Assembly (NCBI GenBank): GCA_951812925.1
Contig: OX638371.1
Location: forward strand, 39,902,101 to 39,966,100
DNA: 64,000 nt
Source: Calliopum simillimum
Lineage: Eukaryota > Arthropoda > Insecta > Diptera > Lauxaniidae
Direction: 5' to 3'
Part shown: in pieces, positions 45,164 through 56,879 of the stretch
Numbering within the stretch: position 1 is the stretch's first letter
Layout of the letters: every line of letters starts with the position of its first letter
Notes under the pieces: generated by a model
The model's database searches: none
Told to the model about the DNA's origin: nothing
Seen by the model: the letters and a program-made list of their open reading frames with translations, nothing else
Position numbers and translations under genes: made by a program

Positions 45164-46052
45164 CACAGTGTGAGATTTTGCCAATCTAGGACGTCAAAAT
45201 GAAAAAAAAACAATGTGCTTGAAAATCGACAATATTTTGTAATTTGTTAGAAAATACCCCAATTGTTACGAAAATAAGAATAAAAGAAATATCATTGGCA
45301 TGATATCAGCTATCAAACACGTACTATTGAACAGCATGCAAAAACAAATTTTCAAGCTTGCATCGATAACAAAACTTTGAGCGATCAAATTGAAGTTGTG
45401 CGCGTTTGTTTTTTTGGCAAAAAGTTTTTTGTATTAAAGATCAATACTTTCACTAAAAATTTTTGCTATACACAACCCTCACATTTGCACTTAAGAATTT
45501 TAATCAAATTATTTTATAATCAGCTAAAAGGTAAGGCAAATTTCAAAAATCTTGAATCTTTCATAGACTATAACTTACAAGTTGGGCGTGGTTAGGCTAT
45601 GACAAAGCATACAGGATGAGCATACATACTCATAGAATAGACTTAAAAAATAAAATCATGCCCATTTTTTGCCCACAGACTAATTTTTTACAATGACTGA
45701 AGTATTATAATGAACAATTGCACTGAAATCATGAAAAAAAAAATGTATGTTATCTTTTTTAATCACTCTCATTTTTTGACAGTAGTATTCAGTTACCAAT
45801 GATATGGTAAATACAAATTTTCAAGCTGATATCTTCATTACACCCAATTTTTTTTTAAATTTTTTTTTACAAAAAAAAGGCACACTTGTATGGGAGGTGC
45901 AAATAGATTTCGTCCAATATTTTCCATTTCTGAACCAAACCTCCGCATAAAGAATTAAAGCACATATACAAAATTTCAACTCGATATCTTTGAAACTACT
46001 GCTATAATTGAATTTTGACGTCCTAGATTGGCAAAATCTATCTCACACTGTG
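45164..46052. mobile_element. Transib-like non-autonomous element, 889 bp
   Basis: Begins CACAGTGTGAGATTTTGCCA and ends with the near-inverse ...TCTCACACTGTG, about 42 bp of TIR including AATCTAGGACGTCAAAAT. Flanked by perfect 5-bp GC-rich duplications CGTCG (45159-45163, 46053-46057). CACWRTG heptamers and CGNCG-like 5-bp targets are characteristic of Transib, the superfamily related to RAG1. No transposase ORF. Confidence 0.8.
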
Positions 46053-46319
46053 CGTCGCATGAACATTTTCTTAAGGCTTTTCCTTATACATGCTCACCCA
46101 TGTATGTGCATAATTTTTTTCTACCTATGATCACTTGCAAATTCGGACTTTGCCCAACTTGCATACCAAGGAAAATTAGATTATACATACATATTCAATA
46201 TAAAAAAATAATAGCAAAAGCAACAGCAGCGCCAGATGTAGTAGTAATGCTTTATTTTTTTGTCATTTGAATGACCACTAACGAAATTTTAAAAATGTGC
46301 CAATAAACGGTCACAAGAG

Positions 46320-46950
46320 TGGCCGAAGGTACATTTTTCCATCGATTGGTGCAATAAATTTTTTTTACAAAACTGGGCCCAAAACGGTTACTTAGAGGTG
46401 TCGGGGACTCCTCTGGCCATGTCCAAAATCTATTTTCGACCTTTCCCCATCGATTGAAGCAATAACAAATTTTCACCAAATGGGCATAAATGGGCAACAT
46501 GAGGGGTCGGCGACACCTCTGGTCATGTCCAAAATCTATTTTCCACCTTTTCCCATCGATTGGTGCAATAAAAATATTTCACCAAAATGGGCCCAAATCG
46601 GTCACTTAGAGGGATCGGAGACGCCCCTGGTCATGTCCAAAATCTATTTTCGACCTTTTCCCGTCAATTGGTGCAGTAAAATTTTTTCACCAAAATGGGC
46701 TCAAATCGGTCACTTAGAGGGGTCGTGGACACCCCTGGTCATGTCCATAATCTATTTTCGACCTTTCCCCATCGATTGGTGCGATAAAAATATTTCACCA
46801 AAATGGGCCCAAATCGGTCACTTAGAGGGGTTGGGGACACCCCTGGTCATGTCTAGAATCTATTTTCGACCTCTCCCCATCGATTGGTGCAATAAAATTT
46901 TTTCACCGAAATGGGCCCAAAACGGTCACATTTTATCTTCCAGCTCTATA
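46320..46950 (-). repeat. 108-bp tandem array, right arm (inverted)
   Basis: Five to six monomers of the 44220 family in the opposite orientation, so the two arrays form arms around 44850-46320. A 189-codon plus frame (46480-47049) encodes the same 36-residue repeat. Confidence 0.85.
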
Positions 46951-47194
46951 GATAAGCGTGTAATTTCTTATACTTTAGTCACTGGATTTTTTTCAAGGTA
47001 TTTTTTTTTTTTGCCATGTTTTTATCCAAAAAAAAAAAACTTTATGTGAGAATTTTTTTGAAAAACTTAAAAATAAAAGTTTTTTGAAAAAGTTTTTAAA
47101 AACTTTTAAAAATAAAAATTTTTATAAACTTTCATGCAATAAAAGTTTTATTTGCTAAACTTTTTGAATAAAAGTTTCAAGGTCTGATTGTTCA

Positions 47195-47400
47195 TATACA
47201 TACTAAATCTCATTCATTTATCACAAATAGTTTCAAAGATAGGACTGATTCTTGCGATTCAGGCCCCATGGTTCTATATAAATAGCGTTTTCCGACCTTC
47301 AATGGCCCTGTGGCACGGTCAAATATTTTTCGATCGGAACCAAAATTTATATGCTTGATACGTACACCAATAGGAAACTTTTTAGCCACTGGGAGCAAGG
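47195..47400. repeat. Continuation of the older repeat
   Basis: Resumes the unit broken at 43886: ATAAATAGCGTTTTCCGACC, CGGTCAAATATTTTTCGATC match 43470-43560. Confidence 0.7.
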
Positions 47401-48149
47401 TTTTTTTTTCATTTTCAATTTTAACGATAGATCTACTGTATATAAGATATGAATATTAGTATATATACTAATATATATGACCTAAGTCATATACGAGTTT
47501 TCTTTCGTACCCAGCCCTCTCATCAGAAATGTTAATGATGTTTAATTTGTTTGGCCGGTAACCTCTGCAAATGTCACTTTATTATACATACATAGTTTTA
47601 AATTGTAATGGATGCCTTATCGCACATTAAATGCCAGAAACTATTATTCCAATTTATGACAGAAAATTAAATTTCGCCAATGAATACCTTCGCTTTTAGA
47701 AAAGGATTTTTATCCAACAAATTGACGTTGGTCAAACACGCACTTCATGGCGCAGTTAACAATAACAGCACAAAAATCTAACCCAGCTGTGTAAGTACAT
47801 GCAGGCATTTTGTTCGCTTAAACTACTAGCCTTTACTTGCAAATTTTACGGTTCAAAAAATCACGTTAGTGACATATTGGTAAACAAAATGAAATGCTTG
47901 TGGAATTTCCTCCACTATACAATTACAACATAATAACTCGAGTATAATACTTATGAAACTCATAGGAACGTTGAATGATGGTCTGTTGAATAATTTGCTG
48001 TTGGAAATTTAATAATTATCGGTTATTAATCAATGAAACTGTGTGAATATTGGTTACGTATGTAGCTTGAGTTTTAAGTTATGTAGTAGATATTAATGAA
48101 AAAAGCATTACTTAACATATGTATATTGTACATTTTTTACCCCCTTGTT
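47401..48149. other. AT-rich spacer
   Basis: A short palindrome ATATTAGTATATATACTAATAT is the only structure noted near 47450-47475. Confidence 0.4.
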
Positions 48150-48500
48150 CCTCACCCAAGAAGTCACCACGGACATTTGTCCAACAAGGCAAGTTCCAAC
48201 TGACCGTGCGGTGAGGCTGCAGGAGTATTCAAGCTGGAAAAAACATCGTCTCTCCCAAGCCACGAAAGACTAAGCCCTGGATTTTGACATGCGAGGAAGA
48301 CCGTGAAAGCCAAAATAGAGGTTATTGGTTCTGGTGAGACAACACCCGTTGTCAATGACCATCTACAATTTTGCGGCAAAACTCTCAACGAAATTGTGAC
48401 AAACACTACCCGTTATGGGTCTACATTCGCAGAGTCGGTTCTGCACAACTGTCAGTTCCGGTCAAGCTCAGGGACCTATAAAGAAGTTTTTGATTTTATT
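48150..48500. other. GC-richer segment of unknown origin
   Basis: Composition is near 47-50% GC against AT-rich flanks. Long frames are open on both strands (48164-48406 minus, 48303-48518 plus, and a third plus frame upstream), none recognised. Could be a captured host exon or part of the 5' end of the P element. Confidence 0.35.
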
Positions 48501-48589
48501 TTACATTTAAAATTTTGAGAGTATTATGCTCATTGCTGCAATGAAAATTTAATAAAAATTCAACTAAAAAAATTTAGGATATGATGAAA

Positions 48590-50734
48590 TCCCAAAACAT
48601 ATGAGTTTCCAGCAAATACAGAGCCTTATTATAAATGTAGCATTCAGAATTGTTCATCCATCAGCAAGGAGACAAAAGTCTTTAGATTGCCTAAGGACAA
48701 GCAGATGGAAAAAAAGTGGCTTGAAGCATGCAATGCGGTAGGGAAGTCGAATTTTAATGTTTGCATTAAACATTTTGAACAAAAATTTGTAATTAATGGT
48801 CAAATTACAAAAGAGGCTGTTCCTTCCATCTTTTTTAATGACTACGGTGAAGCTATGCCCTCGAAACGGTAACGTTTATCGGAAGAAATAGTTGAGCACA
48901 GTGTCCAAAAACTCCTATTCTACTCCTCTGGAACAGACGTTGAGGCTTTGCAAAAGGAAAATGAGCGATTACGGGCAGTATTGGATAAATTGGCGGCACA
49001 CATTAAAGGAAGAGTTCGAAGAAACAAAAAAGCAGCCAATGTTTCAAAGACGGCCATTGACTTTTCCAGGCTCATTGTGCGAGAGAAACATTGGTACACA
49101 GAAGAAAAGCAGCTCGCTCAAATTCTAAACTATCATTCGAAAAAATCTTATAGATTCATGAGGAACGATTTGGGGTTTAAGTTGCCAGCACAGTCGTCCT
49201 TGAATAGTTGGAGGAAACTGAAACGTGTTAGCCCAGGTCTCGACAATTCAATATTATCGGATTTAAAATGTAGGCTGAGCAAGATGAGTCCGCGCAATCG
49301 ACAATGCGCTATTGTTATCGATGAAGTTTCCATTCGAAGAGATTTAAAATTTAATAGTCATACAGATCGAATCGATGGCTGGGAGATATTGGGAAACGGA
49401 TTGTGTAGGGAGAAAATAGCTAGTAAGGTGTTAGTGGTTATGTTGAAAGGCATTATAAGTCCGTGGAAGTATGCACTTGGATATTATGCAGTACATGATG
49501 CCATGCAAGCTCATGCATGGAATGCATAGAGAAATGTTTTGATATTGGTGCCACAGTCAAAGCTATAATTTCTGACCAGTGTGGTACCAATCTAAAATAA
49601 CAAAAAAGAGCTATGCAAAGAAGAAACTTTTTTTTATCACGGCCAAAATAAAATTTACTACCTTTTTGATTATTGCCATCTTTTCAAATCTATGAGGAAT
49701 ACGTTATTAAATTATAATGTAAAGACACGAAATGGTGTAGTTAGCATGGGGGTGATTAGAGAAATATTTAAGCACGAGCAAAAGTCAAATTTTTTAAAAA
49801 TGTGCTGTATGTTGCGCTACGAAAATATTTACCCCAACAATTTTGAAAAACAAAGTGTTCGCAGAGCAGTTGAATTGCTGTGCAACACTACTGCTGTGGC
49901 AATAAAATGCTATGATTTGAAGGGTTTGTTTGACAACAACCCTTTTCTGAAGGCTTGTGCAGGACAATTTTGTTGAAATAATGAATGATATGTTTGATGA
50001 CCTAAATTATAAAAATCTTCAGGATCCTAATCCGAAACGAAGGCCCATGTTAAAGGCATGCGGCAAACGTGAAAGGATAGAGGAATACATAGAGTTTGTG
50101 AAACCCTTAGAAATTTTGAATAAGCCTAAGAATGCAAACATTCGGTGTTTGAAGGGAATAATATTAACAATGAAAGCAATGTTAGACCTTAGCGACGACT
50201 TATTTAGAGAAACGGATATTGAGTTCCTTTTCTTAGGAAAATTAAACCAGGATGCTTTAGAAAACTTTCTTTCAAGTGAGGGCAAGTTCAGGAAGTAGTA
50301 CTAATCCATCAGCTCATGAGTTTCAGTATATTGTAGCCAAGCTAATGTCAATGAAATTCATTTCCCAAAATTGTAGTGAGCGCAACATCAACTGCGAAGT
50401 TGACGAAGCTGTCAATATGGTCTTGGACAAAAATCTTTCTTCGGAAGATGGTCTATACAAAAAGACACCAACCGTAATTGTTGATGTTGAGGAATTAATT
50501 GACGACTGCGAAAATTCGGACAAAGATAAAAATGACGGAAACGAGGCAGTTATAGGTACTGAGTGCGTTGAAAGGTATGTTCAAGGATATGGAGTTTTTA
50601 AGATTTTTAAGAAAAAACTAAATTGTGAAGATTGTTTGAATTTAGTTTCAAAAAGTGAAAATTTCTTTGAAGATACTTCTGAGTCGTCATTAAAGAGAAG
50701 AATTTCAAAACACATTCAGATAAACTGCACTTAA
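48590..50734 (+). pseudogene. P-element transposase (THAP9-like)
   Basis: GTP-dependent cut-and-paste transposase. The THAP zinc finger (about 48628-48850) shows KCSIQNC, the conserved Trp in KKWLEAC, CIKHF and AVPSIF. After one in-frame TAA (48868-48870) the frame continues into a coiled coil ALQKENERLRAVLDKLAAHI and the catalytic region (KSYRFMRNDLGFKLP, CAIVIDEVSIRRDLKFN with Asp) to 49527. Frame shifts follow near 49510 and 49600. Later blocks: FFYHGQNKIYYLFDYCHLF and SMRNTLLNYNVKTRNGVVSM, then FLFLGKLNQDALENFLS (the LNQDxLENFF box) and SGSSTNPSAHEFQ. At least one stop and three shifts make it inactive. The P TIRs were not located. Confidence 0.85.
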
Positions 50735-51057
50735 TTAATCCAATTGACGAATTTTTTAAATTATGCATACTACATTTTGGGTGGTATAAGCCACTATTTA
50801 AAAAACTTTTATGTAAAGTTGGCATCAAAGCGACCATGACGAAAACAATTGTAGAAGTGACCAACAGAAATTAACAATTTAAAGATTGGTTCAACCTGAA
50901 CCACGGTTGCCACAAGCACCGCTTGTTAATATTGGACTTCTTCCTTCGCGTCCTTTTGTAAAAAAACACAAAATGGCTTCTCGAGTCCAGAATGGAAAAT
51001 GAAAAGACTTTAAAAAAAATATGAAGCCTAAATTGGACGCGAAGCTGAAGAAGTTGC
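50735..51057 (+). other. 3' region of the P element
   Basis: Contains CATCAAAGCGACCATGACG at about 50822, which recurs inverted near 51070-51090, so the element end is at the centre of an inverted duplication. No further coding. Confidence 0.4.
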
Positions 51058-51400
51058 AATAATTGTTTTCGTCATTGCTTTGATGCCAAGTAGACGTTAA
51101 TTTTTTCTTAGTGTCTTGTACCACCTAAAATGGAAACGGTGATCCCCAGCAAACTCAAGTTTGAAAAGAAAGTATTTTTCTTTAAATCCTCTCTGTGTAC
51201 CAATGTTTCTCTCGCACATTGAGCCTGGAAAATTCAATCGCCGTTTTTGAAACATTGGCTGCGGGTGTTATGGTACACTGATTTTTGAAGAAAGAGGCTA
51301 CTTTCTGTTTTGTCGCATTTGTGTACTTTCTTTTCAAACATGAGATTGCTGAGGAACACCGCGTGCAAGAATCACAGTTCAAAATATTCGACTGTTGGGT
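51058..51400 (-). pseudogene. Inverted P-transposase fragment
   Basis: The minus frame reads AANVSKTAIEFSRLNVREKHW, almost the same as 49030-49100 of the plus-strand copy. Its 5' neighbour on minus (…SCLKRKYTNATKQKV) is different. A second, rearranged P copy lies head to head with the first. Confidence 0.75.
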
Positions 51401-52429
51401 TAATCAAGCACTATTTATTTGAAGAAGTGTGATAATTCTTCTTGTCTTGATAGCAATTCATTGTTATGTTTAAAAAAGTTATCTCTATTTGACACGAGTT
51501 CAAGAAGTTCAAACACTGTTTAAATATCTAGTATATTCCATATCAGTGCACATATCTTTTAACACATTATCATATTAGTTACACCCTTACTAGTATTTTT
51601 CTTTTTTTGTTGTATAGATAATATTTCGATTTCAAAAATCGATTTTTTTACGTTTTTCAATTACGCGGTCTTAAAAAGACATTTTTACTCAAAAGCAAGG
51701 CATCTTGCGTAAAGAGTTGTAACGATCCTTTCCTTCGTTAGTCGGAGTGTAGCCGTCGGCGTCCAGGGTTCATCACAAAATTTATTAACTAAAGAAAACA
51801 CAATTTTCCAATACGTTATAATTCACTTTATTACACACTACACCAATGTTCGACCACCAAGCGAAAGAAAATTAATTTATGGGTTAACCTAGTTAATAAC
51901 ACTAGTTTACAGCGAAAATTCACAGTGAATGCCATTATTCATTTTATATGTAAAATTGGCTGCTGATTCCGAAAATAGCATTATTATTTTTTCTTAACGT
52001 CGTTTTCGAGAAATCGGTCATTTTCGGTATTTGGACCAAAAAAATAAGGTAGTTCCATTTAAATTTAAATATCTCAAGCACCAATTTTTGTGTTTAAACG
52101 TACTATGTGTCATATAAAAGGTAATTAAATTACCTACAAATAACATTTACATTACTTTTTGGTTAATTTGCTAGTTTCGGCAAAATAAATTGATTTCTAA
52201 AAAAAAAAATTATTTTTTTTTCGAAAAAAGTCAAAATTAACTGCAGATTTATACAAGAAAAAAAAATTTTAAAAATCATTTTATTTTTTTATATCAATGT
52301 CAATATATCTGTTAAGTAAATAAGATTCCATTTAAGAAAATCAATTGAAAAATGCAAAAGTTGTATACAATTCATTGATAAATGAGCCCATTTCGAGGCA
52401 AAAGAAATGTCATTCACATTATGTGCTGT
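51401..52429. other. Spacer with LTR-like segment from 51718
   Basis: TGTAACGATCC at 51718 and GTCGGCGTCCAGGG at 51757 match the inverted motif at 9677-9730. 51780-51960 has the look of an LTR (ACACTACACCAATGTTCGACC). No polyprotein beside it. Confidence 0.35.
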
Positions 52430-52620
52430 AATAATCGCTTTTTTGCCCGATACTATTTTTTAAACATAACGCTATTAATTTCACACAATGTGGTAAACTT
52501 TCTGTAAAGACAGAATTCAATTTTATTCGTTCTGAACAAAATGCCAGCTAATTCATATTATGACATTACCGAAATGGACTTAGGCCACTTTCAAAATAAA
52601 CGGCTCAAATTACCAATATG
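52430..52620. repeat. Fragment of the 10.3-11.3 kb foldback family
   Basis: Shares ATTAATTTCACA, ATTTTATTCGTTCTGAACAA-like and AATTCATATTATGACATTAC with 11045-11150. Confidence 0.5.
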
Positions 52621-52699
52621 CATTTTTGCCTAATTTTATGTTTTTTTAAAACTTTTTGTGAAACACATGAGAAAATCCAAAAAGTTCTTAAAGTAGGCG

Positions 52700-53330
52700 T
52701 TAAAAAAAATACCCGTGTCTCATCAGCATGTCAAATTTATTTTTAATCGATTTTTGAATTTTTTTTTTCCACTTTACATATATGAAAAATACAAATATAA
52801 CGCATTTTTGTGTTAAATCGATGAATTTAACTATATGATCCTTACAGCTGAGGTGCAAGGTATTGCGAGGAATATTGTTGTAAAAAATTTTAACCCTCTA
52901 AAACCCATGTAGCTCATTTTGACCATTTTAAGGAAAGAATTTTAACAATTTTTTGGGTTTCGGGATAAAATTTCGACTTTTTAGTGTTCAGCAACTAGTA
53001 GTGAAATTTTATAGCAAATATTCTGTAGTTCATTTTGACCCAATATTCCCCTATTTAAGGTGTCATTTTTGTACCTTTTTAAGAAAAGGGTAAAAATGAC
53101 CGATATGTGGGGGTTGTAGAGAGTTAAAATGTGCATCAAAAGTATTCCTCGCAATGTCTTGCATAAATTTACTCAGATGTAAGGATCATATAGTTAAATT
53201 CATTGATTTAACACAAAAATGCGTTATTTTTGTATTTCATGTGGATTTAAAAACTTCAAAAATCGATTAAAAAAGAATCTGACACGCTGGAGAAAAACCA
53301 CGAGATACGCGTATTTTTTTTTTATTTTTT
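52700..53330. mobile_element. Foldback, ~250-bp arms
   Basis: Arms at about 52700-52960 and 53080-53330 are inverse copies sharing GATTTAACACAAAAATGCG, ACTATATGATCCTTACA and TATTGCGAGGAATA-like blocks. The loop includes CATTTTGACC duplications. Confidence 0.75.
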
Positions 53331-53636
53331 TGTGTCGGACCGTGTGTTATATCGTCCCTATACAAGTGAAAAGTTCTAAGACAGTTTTTCAAATTTTGAG
53401 ATGCAGTGAAAGCTTGCGTGTAATCCGACTTATCCAGTAATTCGAATTGAGTTTATGACGCGTTACATACTCTATAGTCCGCATTGATAGCAGCTGTGTA
53501 ATCCGAATCTTTATTTTTTTTTTTTTATTCTTGTTTTTTATTGCTGTTTTTAACGAAACCAAGAATAAAATTCAAAAAACTAACGGGACATCATTGGGAT
53601 GCAGAGCCTACTAAGATTGATATTGTGTATGAATAT

Positions 53637-54324
53637 TAGACCGCTTCATATTTTATTTTTTGCTCCCGATTTGCTTTCCAACAAGTTGTTTTTGTTAAAA
53701 CGATATAAACTAAAAATTCTGGTGCAAGGAGAGCCCACAATATTAATACTTACTGGTGGCGCATCGTATATTTCTGTTTTAAGTGTGAAAGAGTACTCTT
53801 CTAATACTCTTCTCGTGAAAGAGAAAACGCAGACAAATGAGACTACTTACTACCATTAGAAAGAGCACAAAATTTTTCATAAAAAGTTTATAATAATTTT
53901 TTTCGCAAATATGTCACTTCGGTAGTTTTTTAGCTTTCAAAGTTTAAAATCGTCTTAAAACTTGAAAAAACTGTGTTAAGTATTAAAGTGAAATATTTAG
54001 TTTTCAAAATGATTTTTAACTTTGAAAGCTAAAAAACTACCGAAGTGACATATTTACGAAAAAAATTATTATTAACTTTTTTATGAAAAATTTTGTGCTC
54101 TTTCTAATGGTAGTAGTCTCATTTGTCTGCGTTTTCTCTTTTACGAGATATAAACAAAAGTGTTAAGAAGAGTACTCTTTCACACTTAAAACAAAGAAAT
54201 ACGATGCGCCACCAGTAAATAGTAATATTATGGGCTTTCCTTGCACCAGAATTTGTAGTTTCTATTGTTTTAACAAAAACAACTTGTGGGAGCAAAAAAT
54301 AAAATATGAAGCGGTCTATTGTAC
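53637..54324. mobile_element. Palindromic MITE inside the left outer arm
   Basis: Arms of about 320 bp with ends ATTAGACCGCTTCATATTTT, covering GAGTACTCTT and ACTACCGAAGTGACATAT in inverse order. The short ORF 53599-53859 is a shadow of one arm. Confidence 0.75.
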
Positions 54325-54376
54325 ATTAGACCGGTGCGTTTTGGACGAAAGTTTAAAATTCGTCGCGCAACCGGCA

Positions 54377-55655
54377 GAATTGTAAAGTTTAACTATCGAC
54401 ATGAAGATTGCCGCCACCCTAGCTCTGAGAGATGACGGGAAGGGGTGTCGATATATTTTTGAAGGTTGAAAAACGTGGTTTAAAATTGCATGTTCATAGG
54501 TCCGAAGTGAATCAATTCTCAGCTTCGTAGTAGGTCGAAAATTGAAATCCAAGACATGGATTCTTATATATTTTTTCCCGTAGAATCGAATGGCACCATT
54601 AGTTTTCTGACTACACGTCTATTTTTGGCGTGAGTGAACTTTTCAGCTCAAAAAAGTCGAAATTTTTTGAAAACCCCCTGTTTGAGCACTCCACAATTGA
54701 ACAGAAAAAATCTTAGAAAAATTTCAAATGTATATTTTGTTATGATTTATTCTGACAAATCCAGTGGTGCCATTTTTTTTTGCGCTGCGACATTATTTTC
54801 ATTAATGAAAAACGAATTTTGATTTTTTTATCAAAAAATATCACGAAATCGGGCGTAAATATTTAGTCAACGACGGTTGCCACCGTCCGGACGGTTTTTT
54901 TTCCGGTGGCCCCTAGTTTAATTTTTTTAGAATATTTTTGGAAATTTTATTAACCCATTATAAACAAGTTTTTGGAAAAAGGGGTCAGAGAGGCCCTTAA
55001 AAACGCGATATAATGTGTTAAGATGTTCTAAAATACTGTTCCATGCCTGATTTTACATTAAGCTACGTGAACATCTTAATCCATTATATCGCGTTCTTAA
55101 GGGTCTTTTTGACCCCTTTATCCAAAAACTTCCAAAAATATTCTAAAAAAATTTAATAAGGGGCCACCGGAAAAAAAACCGTCCGGACGGTGGCAACCGT
55201 CGTTGACCAAATACTTACGCCCAATTTCGTGATATTTTTTGGTTTAAAAAATCAAAAATTCGTTTATCATGAAAGAAAGTAATGTCGTAGCGCAAAAAAA
55301 ATGGTACCACTCTGGATTTGTCAGGAAAAATCCTAATAAAATACATATATATATTTGAAATTTTTCTAAGATTTTTTGGAAAAATTTCGACTTTTTTGAG
55401 CTGGAAAGTTCACTTAACGCAAAAAATGGACGTCTAATCAGAAAACTAATGGTGCCATTCGATTCTACGGGAAAAAATACATAAGAATCCATGTCCTAGA
55501 TTTCAATTACGAAGCTGAGAATTGATTCACTTCGGACCTATGAGCATGCATTTTTGAACCACGTTTTTCAACTTTGAAAAATACATCGACACCCCTTCCC
55601 GTCATTTCTCAGAGCTAAGGTGGCGGCAATCTTCATGTCGATAGTTAAACTTTAG
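54377..55655. mobile_element. Long palindrome, ~620-bp arms
   Basis: Arms 54377-55000 and 55050-55655 share AACTATCGACATGAAGATTG, CGAAGTGAATCAATTCTCAG and CCGTCCGGACGGT-type blocks. Its centre has the GATATAATG.GTTAAGATG motif also seen at 7240. Confidence 0.8.
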
Positions 55656-56680
55656 GTACATTAAGCTAGCAGAGCGAAAATGCAGAACTGAAAAAAAAAT
55701 ATGGCAGAATTATAGGATAATTATAGGCTAATTTTGGGCCCAAACGCCGAATTTAAGGCTCTTCATTTAAAAAAAAAAAAAATAGCTCTGCTAGCTTAAG
55801 TTTAAGCCATTAAGCTATTTCGAAAAAACACATACGGGACGTATATTGAACTAAAGTAAGTAGTCAATAATTATAGGCTATTTAAATGCGCCATCGCCAA
55901 AAGAAAAGCTTTTCATTTAAAAAAAAATGGACCACATCAATTTTCTTGAAATTAGGAACTTCGAATGACAACAATTCCAGAGAAAAAAAAAAAACAACAA
56001 CAAAAACTACTACAACAACAACAAATTTACTACTACTACAACAACAGTAATTTTACATAAAAGTAGGGGTAAGTGGGCGGCCTGCGGCCGCTGCTCAGGA
56101 TTTAAGCCCGTCAGACATCCAACACCGGCTTCGCGGCGGCCTTCGGCCGCGGATCAATCTTATGCAGGCGCAGTAGCTACTTATTATTTAAAAAAAATAA
56201 AAATTTTTATTAAAAATTGCGCTCGCGATTTGACTAGCAAAACTATTTGTTGGATATATTATAGACTTTTTATTTGGCGATTGGCTATTTAAATAGCCTA
56301 TAATTAGCCTATAATTATTGAATACTTTCTTTAGTTCAAAATGTTTTTTTTCGAAATCGCTCTGCTAGCTTAAGCTTAACCTAGCAGAATTTTTTTTTTT
56401 TTAAATGGAAAGCTTTTTATTTGGCGATTGGGCATTTAAATAGCCTATAATTATTGACTACTTACTTTAGTTCAATATACGTCCCGTATTTGTTTTTTCG
56501 AAATAGCTTAATGGCTTAAACTTAAGCTAGCGGAGCTATTTTTTTTTTTTTTAAAAATGAAGAGCCTAAAATTCGGCGTTTGGGCCCAAAATTAGCTTAT
56601 AATTAGCCTATAATTCTGCCATATTTTTTTTCAATTCTGCTATTTTCGCTCTGTTAGCTTAATGTACCTTTAAACTTTAC
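55656..56680. mobile_element. Palindrome with GC-rich tRNA-like core
   Basis: Arms about 55656-55930 and 56270-56680 share TTGGGCCCAAACGCCGAATT and TAGCTCTGCTAGCTTAAG blocks. Between them is a poly-CAA tract and, at 56075-56160, the inverted core found in the 16472 MITE (CCGCGGCCGAAGGCCGCC, GACGGG.TTAAATCCT). Confidence 0.75.
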
Positions 56681-56879
56681 AATTCTGCCGGTTGCTCGAC
56701 GAATTTTAAGCTTTCGTCCAAAACGCACCGGTCTAATGTACATACACAATATCAATCTTAGTAGGCTTTGCATCTCAATGATGTCCCGTTAGTTTTTTGA
56801 ATTTCATTCTTGGGTTCGTTAAAAACAGCAATAAAAAACAAGAATAGAAAAAAATAAAGATTCGGATTACATAGCGTTG

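Larger units (their letters stand above)
43895..47186. mobile_element. hAT-type element with satellite cargo, 3,292 bp
   Basis: Ends CAGACCCTGAAA and TTTCAAGGTCTG with perfect 8-bp duplications ATTGTTCA (43887-43894 and 47187-47194). Both subterminal regions are packed with AAAAGTTTTTAAAAACTT words. Inside are inverted 108-bp arrays and a Transib-like insertion. No transposase: non-autonomous, mobilised in trans if at all. Confidence 0.9.
53493..56873. mobile_element. Nested palindromes, outer element ~3.4 kb
   Basis: The outer arms 53493-53636 and 56737-56873 are inverse copies starting TGTAATCCGAATC. Inside these, 54325-54376 pairs with 56670-56735 (ACCGGTGCGTTTTGGACGAA). Three further palindromes lie in series: 53637-54324, 54377-55655 and 55656-56680. 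Removing the first (with ATTAGACC flanks) restores symmetry of the outer arms, so it inserted later. No transposase. Confidence 0.8.

Noticed and set aside
43131..47400. Repeat blocks read as a CRISPR-like array
   Set aside because: Monomers are contiguous 108-bp satellites without spacers, and the genome is an animal's.
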